From Acidimicrobiia bacterium (lineage in GTDB: Bacteria > Actinomycetota > Acidimicrobiia > Spongiisociales > UBA5794), in assembly GCA_030598905.1 (NCBI GenBank), contig JAUVPA010000033.1, positions 1-10,581 on the forward strand: a stretch of 10,581 nt of DNA. Direction: 5' to 3'. Shown here piece by piece: positions 7,281-10,581 of this stretch (positions within the stretch are counted from its first letter, which is position 1; every line of letters starts with the position of its first letter). Both the position numbers and the translations under genes were made by a program. The notes beneath the pieces are model-generated. The model was not told the DNA's origin, did no database searches, and saw only the letters and a list, made by a program, of their open reading frames with translations.

Positions 7281-8269
7281 GGGCCAGCCAGCGACTCATC
7301 GAGGGTGGCGATTCCGGCGTTGATCTTGTCGATCAAGCCCTTCTTCGCCCCGTCTGCCGCCATCTCGACTGCGTTGGCAATCGCAATGCGCGACGACGAA
7401 CCGTGAGCGACGACAACAACACCCTTCGCTCCCACAAGATGAGCTCCACCAATGTTTTCGGGATCCAGTCGATGCCGCAACTCGAACATAGGTTTGGCCA
7501 GCGTGGCCAGGGCATCCTGGTACTCATCGGCCGAGACCAATTCGAGGATGATTCGGTAGAGGGCCTTGCTCACACCTTCGCTCGTCTTCAGCAGCACGTT
7601 GCCCGTGAATCCGTCAGTGACAATGATGTCCACGTTCTCGGTCGCTAGGTCGTGGCCCTCGACATTGCCGATGAAGTTGACGGGTTGTGCTTCCGACAGC
7701 AAGGCATAGGCCTGTCTCTCGACATCCCGTCCTTTGCCCTCTTCATGACCGATGTTGAGTAGCCCAACGCGCGGCGATTCGAGACCTGAATACACCGAGC
7801 CGACGGCTGATCCCATCACGGCGAATTGGACGAGTTGGCTGGGGCGGCACTCCAGATTGGCACCAGCATCGATGAGGATCTGACCCGTTGGATATATGGA
7901 GGCAATCGCCGGCCGAGACACTCCGCCGAGGCGTCCGATGATGAACGCGGCGGCGGCGAGTGCGGCTCCCGTCGACCCGGCGGAGACGAGGCCATCGGCC
8001 TTCCCTTCGCGAACCATGTGCGCCGCGACGGCGATCGACGAGTCCTTCTTGTCTCGGATGGCGCGAGCCGGATCGTCATCCATACCAACGACCTCACTGG
8101 CAGCCACGATGGGCAACTCGACGTCGTTGTCCTCGAGGAGGCGGGCAATACGGTCTGTATCACCGACCAGAACCACATCGACTCCGCGCTCGGCGGCGGC
8201 AACGGCACCGAGGACGACCTCAGCGGGAGCGCGGTCCCCGCCCATCGCATCGACGGCGATTCGGGGCAT
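7277..8269 (-). CDS. plsX: Phosphate acyltransferase PlsX
   Basis: PlsX is a peripheral membrane enzyme that converts acyl-ACP and phosphate to acyl-phosphate, the donor used by PlsY to start phospholipid synthesis. The 330-residue length is typical. Family motifs appear in order: MPRIAVDAMGGD near the N-terminus, LVSAGSTGAALAAA, GVSRPAIASIYPT, LIDAGANLECRP, GLLNIGHEEGKG and DIIVTDGFTGNVLLKTSEG. The usual GGDHAP is GGDRAP here, a mild divergence. The ATG is five bases after the rpmF stop and has no strong Shine-Dalgarno of its own, suggesting coupling to rpmF. The rpmF-plsX pairing is widespread in bacteria. The stop overlaps the rnc GTG. Confidence 0.97.
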   Translation of the reverse strand: MPRIAVDAMGGDRAPAEVVLGAVAAAERGVDVVLVGDTDRIARLLEDNDVELPIVAASEVVGMDDDPARAIRDKKDSSIAVAAHMVREGKADGLVSAGSTGAALAAAAFIIGRLGGVSRPAIASIYPTGQILIDAGANLECRPSQLVQFAVMGSAVGSVYSGLESPRVGLLNIGHEEGKGRDVERQAYALLSEAQPVNFIGNVEGHDLATENVDIIVTDGFTGNVLLKTSEGVSKALYRIILELVSADEYQDALATLAKPMFELRHRLDPENIGGAHLVGAKGVVVVAHGSSSRIAIANAVEMAADGAKKGLIDKINAGIATLDESLAGP

Positions 8270-8274
8270 CGGTA

Positions 8275-8451
8275 TCAGGCGTCGACGACGACTTCGCGGC
8301 CGTTGTAGCTACCGCATTCCTTGCACACGCGATGGGGAACGTGTTTGGACCCACACTGAGAGCACGTCGCCAGGGTCGGGGCCGCGACCTTCCACTGCGC
8401 CTTGCGGCGCCGCGTCCGAGAACGCGACATCTTCTTCTTCGGTACCGCCAT
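8275..8451 (-). CDS. rpmF: 50S ribosomal protein L32 (zinc-ribbon form)
   Basis: This short frame (58 residues) is L32, a large-subunit ribosomal protein. It begins MAVPKKKMSRSRTRRRKAQW, the standard basic L32 opening. It then has a zinc ribbon with four cysteines at C30-x2-C33 and C43-x2-C46, followed by CGSYNGREVVVDA. All four cysteines are present, so this is the zinc-binding (C+) form rather than the Cys-free variant some bacteria make under zinc limitation. A GAGG lies five bases before the ATG (8457-8460). It sits 15 bp after the DUF177 gene and 5 bp before plsX, the classic DUF177-rpmF-plsX arrangement. Confidence 0.98.
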   Translation of the reverse strand: MAVPKKKMSRSRTRRRKAQWKVAAPTLATCSQCGSKHVPHRVCKECGSYNGREVVVDA

Positions 8452-8466
8452 GGGAACCTCGCTTCG

Positions 8467-8967
8467 CTACGTACCGGGGTCGAGGAGATCTCGGAGGACG
8501 TCAAAGGGCGAGCCGAAAAGCTCCTCGGTCTCGCCCGGAGAGCCCGTATTCAAGTCCGTTCCTGGTGTAGTCACAACTCCCGGGCAGTCATCTCCGCACG
8601 ACGGCACCATCGGAAGGGCGAGAAGCACCTCATCTCTGACAAGCTGTTCGAGATCGATCCCGTCACCCTCGAGCTGATATCCGTCGTCCTCCGCGTCCTC
8701 GAGATAAAGCGCCGTCACCTCGACCCGCTCGACTTCGTCGAAGTCTTCGAGGCAACCTTGACACGTGTGCCGAGCCGTCGCAGTTACGCGTCCTCGCACC
8801 ATGATTCCGCCCGAAATCGCTTGCAAGGTGAGGTCGGCTTCAAGCGCCGGCTCCGGCATCAGCCGACTCATAGCCAGCGACCACTCCACTGGCGCGACCA
8901 GCTTCTCATGCCGCGAGTCACCCGGCTGAGAGAGGTCGGCGATGGAAACGAGAAAGGCTTCAGCCAT
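8467..8967 (-). CDS. yceD: DUF177/YceD family protein, missing the second Cys pair
   Basis: The 166-residue product belongs to DUF177 (YceD). The family is almost always encoded just before rpmF and has been linked to 23S rRNA or ribosome metabolism; its exact role is unsettled. Family features are an N-terminal beta-rich region, a first Cys pair in TCQGCLEDF (C69, C72), the strongly conserved acidic-hydrophobic block LEQLVRDEVLLALP (106-119), and C124/C128 followed by TDLNTG. Where most members have a CxxC before the GxDLN motif, this one has Val132 and Pro135 (segment GVVTTPGTDLN). It therefore keeps four of the six usual cysteines. No Shine-Dalgarno is visible before the ATG, and a 53-bp gap separates it from the upstream gene. 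Confidence 0.9.
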   Translation of the reverse strand: MAEAFLVSIADLSQPGDSRHEKLVAPVEWSLAMSRLMPEPALEADLTLQAISGGIMVRGRVTATARHTCQGCLEDFDEVERVEVTALYLEDAEDDGYQLEGDGIDLEQLVRDEVLLALPMVPSCGDDCPGVVTTPGTDLNTGSPGETEELFGSPFDVLRDLLDPGT

Positions 8968-9020
8968 CGGCTATGCCAAGAGTATCGCCGGACGTCTTCC
9001 TGATGCCCGACGCCCGATAC

Positions 9021-9548
9021 CTACTCGCTCACCGGCACCTCAGGTGGCGGGGGCAGTGCCTGGTGTAGTTCGGCGCGGGCTTCGCGCACGTAGCGGAGAA
9101 GCTCGCCGAGCACCGTTTCAGCCTCTGCGAGATGACGCTCGGCGTAGTCCTCGGCCTCGAGCCGGATGCGTCTGCCTTCGTTCTCCGCATTACGAACCAG
9201 GGTGTTGGCTTCCTCGACAGCCTCTTGGACGATGTAGTTCTCCTGGACCATCTCGTCGGACTTCGCCTTGGCGGACGCCAGCATTTCCTTGGCCTTTTCG
9301 TTGGTGCGTCCGATGTACGCCTCGCGCTCGCGGACCATCCAGCGGGCGGCCCTGAGTTCCTCGGGCAACTCCTCCTTGATCCCCTCGAGCCGGCTGAGGA
9401 TCTCGTCCTGGTTGATCATGACGTTGCTGGACAGCGGCACCTGCCGTGCCCCCTCGATTTCGGTGATCAAGTCCTCGACCATGTCGACGACGCGGCCGGG
9501 GAGGGGGGGCGGCTGGGGGCTCTGATCCGAGGGTGGCTCCAAGGTCAT
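9021..9548 (-). CDS. sepIVA: SepIVA-like (DivIVA-related) coiled-coil division/envelope protein, short form
   Basis: The 175-residue protein is mostly helical and charged, with no membrane span. After a proline-rich start (QSPQPPPLPG, about 9-18) comes a conserved N-terminal module: VEDLITEIEGARQVPLSSNV, then DEILSRLEGIKEELPEEL and REREAYI. A coiled coil (about 75-160) ends in VLGELLRYVREARAELHQAL. From memory this matches both ends of mycobacterial Rv2927c/SepIVA, an essential septum and envelope factor, including the EEAR/GAR-x-VP segment, the IK-x2-xPxEL segment and the terminal FL/LL-x-xxLR segment. Mycobacterial SepIVA is about 245 residues, so the central coiled coil is shortened here. 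The location between coaD and DUF177 agrees with mycobacterial gene order (Rv2927c beside Rv2926c). The start overlaps the coaD stop (ATGA) and has AAGGAG at 9557-9562, eight bases upstream. Confidence 0.8.
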   Translation of the reverse strand: MTLEPPSDQSPQPPPLPGRVVDMVEDLITEIEGARQVPLSSNVMINQDEILSRLEGIKEELPEELRAARWMVREREAYIGRTNEKAKEMLASAKAKSDEMVQENYIVQEAVEEANTLVRNAENEGRRIRLEAEDYAERHLAEAETVLGELLRYVREARAELHQALPPPPEVPVSE

Positions 9549-10018
9549 GCAAGTCGCTCCTTCATCGCAGCCGCGACAGGTTCTGGTACCAGGGCATCGA
9601 TGGCACCGCCGAGTTTGGCGACTTCTTTCACAAGCGACGAGGACAGGTAGCCGTACTCGGGTTTGGTCGCGATGAAAAGTGTCACGATTCCGGTGAGATG
9701 GCGGTTCATCTGCGACATCTGGAGCTCGTAGTCGAAGTCCGTCATCGCACGAAGGCCCTTCACGATGACCTGCGCCTCGGCTTGCTGGGCGTAGTCGACG
9801 AGCAACCCGGAGAACGAGTCGACCACCACGTTTGGCCAGTCACCACAGCACTCGCGGAGCATCTCCATTCTCTCCTCGGCTGTGAAAAGCGACGACTTCG
9901 ACGGGTTGGCGATGACGGCCACGCCGACCTCATCGAATATACCGACACAACGCTCGATGACGTCGAGATGCCCGTTCGTGGGCGGGTCGAAGCTGCCGGG
10001 CACGAGAGCCCTGATCAC
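9545..10018 (-). CDS. coaD: Phosphopantetheine adenylyltransferase
   Basis: CoaD catalyses the fourth step of coenzyme A synthesis, joining ATP and 4'-phosphopantetheine to give dephospho-CoA. The 157-residue protein has the nucleotidyltransferase motif PGSFDPPTNGH (7-17, TNGH being the (T/H)xGH signature), the substrate Lys in NPSKSSLF, KGLRAMTDFDYELQM in the core, and the second nucleotide motif YLSSSLVKEVA. Length is normal for bacterial CoaD. The GTG start is placed by GGAGG seven bases upstream and overlaps the rsmD stop (GTGA). It in turn overlaps the SepIVA-like gene. The rsmD-coaD pair is common across bacteria. Confidence 0.98.
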   Translation of the reverse strand: MIRALVPGSFDPPTNGHLDVIERCVGIFDEVGVAVIANPSKSSLFTAEERMEMLRECCGDWPNVVVDSFSGLLVDYAQQAEAQVIVKGLRAMTDFDYELQMSQMNRHLTGIVTLFIATKPEYGYLSSSLVKEVAKLGGAIDALVPEPVAAAMKERLA

Positions 10019-10554
10019 GACGCGGCCTCCAAACGAAAGACGTACAGCTTGGCGTCACCGTACTTGCGCTGGCGCCAAGAGGCGGGGAAATCGACCTGCG
10101 GCTCGGGGCTCTTGGCCCGTCGGTGCACTACAACGATGCCGACCGCGTTGAGTCGTGGTCCCACCAGCGAAAGGGTCGAGTCGACGTCTGACGGTTCAGA
10201 CGTGTATGGCGGATCCATGAAGACGAGATCGAAAGTCCGTGTTTCGCCGCGAAGGAATCCGTCGACATCGCTCCGAACAACTTCACCTCCAAGGTCCACC
10301 GAATCGACGTTCGAGCGCAACACCGCGGCGACGGCCCTGTCGCCCTCGACGAAAACAGCGCTCGAGGCTCCCCGACTCAGCGCCTCCAGCCCGATCGACC
10401 CGCTGCCGGCGTAGAGGTCGAGAACCGCCGAGCCCACCACCGCTTCATCGAGCGAACTGAACAGGGCCTCCTTGATCCGCCCGGTCAGCGGCCGCGTGCC
10501 CGACGACGGCGCCTTCAGCTTCCGCCCCTTGGCAACGCCAGCAATCACCCGCAT
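10015..10554 (-). CDS. rsmD: 16S rRNA (guanine(966)-N(2))-methyltransferase
   Basis: RsmD uses S-adenosylmethionine to methylate a guanine of 16S rRNA (G966 in E. coli) during small-subunit assembly. The 179-residue product opens MRVIAGVAKGRKLKAP and has RPLTGRIKEALFSSL (21-35), where the family usually has RPTTDRVREALFNIL. The SAM-binding loop is LDLYAGSGSIGLEALSRGA (45-63), and the catalytic motif is DPPY (114-117) in FDLVFMDPPY. The length is normal. The ATG is preceded by a very G-rich tract that may act as a long Shine-Dalgarno. It is the first complete minus-strand gene in the window; whether an upstream gene shares its transcript cannot be seen. Confidence 0.97.
   Translation of the reverse strand: MRVIAGVAKGRKLKAPSSGTRPLTGRIKEALFSSLDEAVVGSAVLDLYAGSGSIGLEALSRGASSAVFVEGDRAVAAVLRSNVDSVDLGGEVVRSDVDGFLRGETRTFDLVFMDPPYTSEPSDVDSTLSLVGPRLNAVGIVVVHRRAKSPEPQVDFPASWRQRKYGDAKLYVFRLEAAS
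10026..10030 (-). promoter_or_regulatory. Shine-Dalgarno for the coaD GTG start
   Basis: GGAGG lies inside the last codons of rsmD, seven bases before the GTG at 10018. It decides the coaD start and suggests efficient re-initiation at the overlapping GTGA junction. Confidence 0.75.
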
Positions 10555-10563
10555 GGGTTGTGA

Positions 10564-10574
10564 CCCCCCTCCCC
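10564..10574 (-). promoter_or_regulatory. G-rich ribosome binding tract before rsmD
   Basis: The minus strand reads GGGGAGGGGGG nine bases before the rsmD ATG. It contains GGAGG, though the core sits about 13 bases from the start, farther than usual. It is part of a 17-base sequence (10564-10580) that recurs on the plus strand at 9492-9508. Confidence 0.45.
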
Positions 10575-10581
10575 GGCCGCA

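Noticed and set aside
9533..10414. A 293-codon plus-strand frame opposite coaD and rsmD
   Set aside because: The opposite strand encodes two clear enzymes with full motifs; this frame has no recognisable features.

Overview
This is a GC-rich chromosomal window carrying a dense set of core bacterial genes, nearly all on the minus strand. The gene order is rsmD, coaD, sepIVA-like, DUF177/yceD, rpmF, plsX, rnc, mutM, small ORF, smc, ftsY, cdd. Three things point to an actinobacterium (Actinomycetota): a SepIVA-type coiled-coil protein between coaD and the DUF177 gene, an FtsY with an N-terminal membrane anchor, and an rnc-mutM-smc-ftsY order that I recall from mycobacteria. The retained rpmF-plsX pair and the divergent sequences suggest an early-branching class such as Acidimicrobiia. 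That finer placement is inference only.

Layout. Positions 1-531 on the plus strand hold the 3' part of etfA (electron transfer flavoprotein alpha), which converges on the minus-strand cluster with only 48 bp between them and no clear terminator hairpin. Read in the direction of transcription from 10554 down to 580, the cluster encodes 16S rRNA methyltransferase (rsmD), phosphopantetheine adenylyltransferase (coaD), a division/envelope coiled-coil protein (sepIVA-like), a DUF177 protein, ribosomal protein L32 (rpmF), phosphate acyltransferase (plsX), RNase III (rnc), formamidopyrimidine-DNA glycosylase (mutM), the chromosome-organising ATPase Smc, the SRP receptor FtsY and a cytidine deaminase (cdd). 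Six junctions overlap by 4 or 8 bases (rsmD/coaD, coaD/sepIVA, plsX/rnc, rnc/mutM, ftsY/cdd) or are separated by only 5 bases (rpmF/plsX), which suggests strong translational coupling.

How the genes fit together. The cluster links ribosome and RNA maturation (RsmD, L32, RNase III), CoA and phospholipid synthesis (CoaD, PlsX), cell division and envelope growth (SepIVA-like), DNA repair and chromosome organisation (MutM, Smc) and membrane protein targeting (FtsY). It is a growth-linked housekeeping cluster.

Most unusual points. The only sizeable non-coding gap (5463-5758, between mutM and smc) holds what looks like a small membrane-protein gene broken by a +1 frameshift. MutM has lost one zinc-finger cysteine by a Gly substitution at exact spacing. 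The DUF177 protein lacks its second Cys pair. The cytidine deaminase has non-canonical residues beside both zinc-binding motifs. The SepIVA-like protein has a short coiled coil. I see no mobile element, CRISPR array, tRNA or rRNA, and no evidence of a new multi-gene system.
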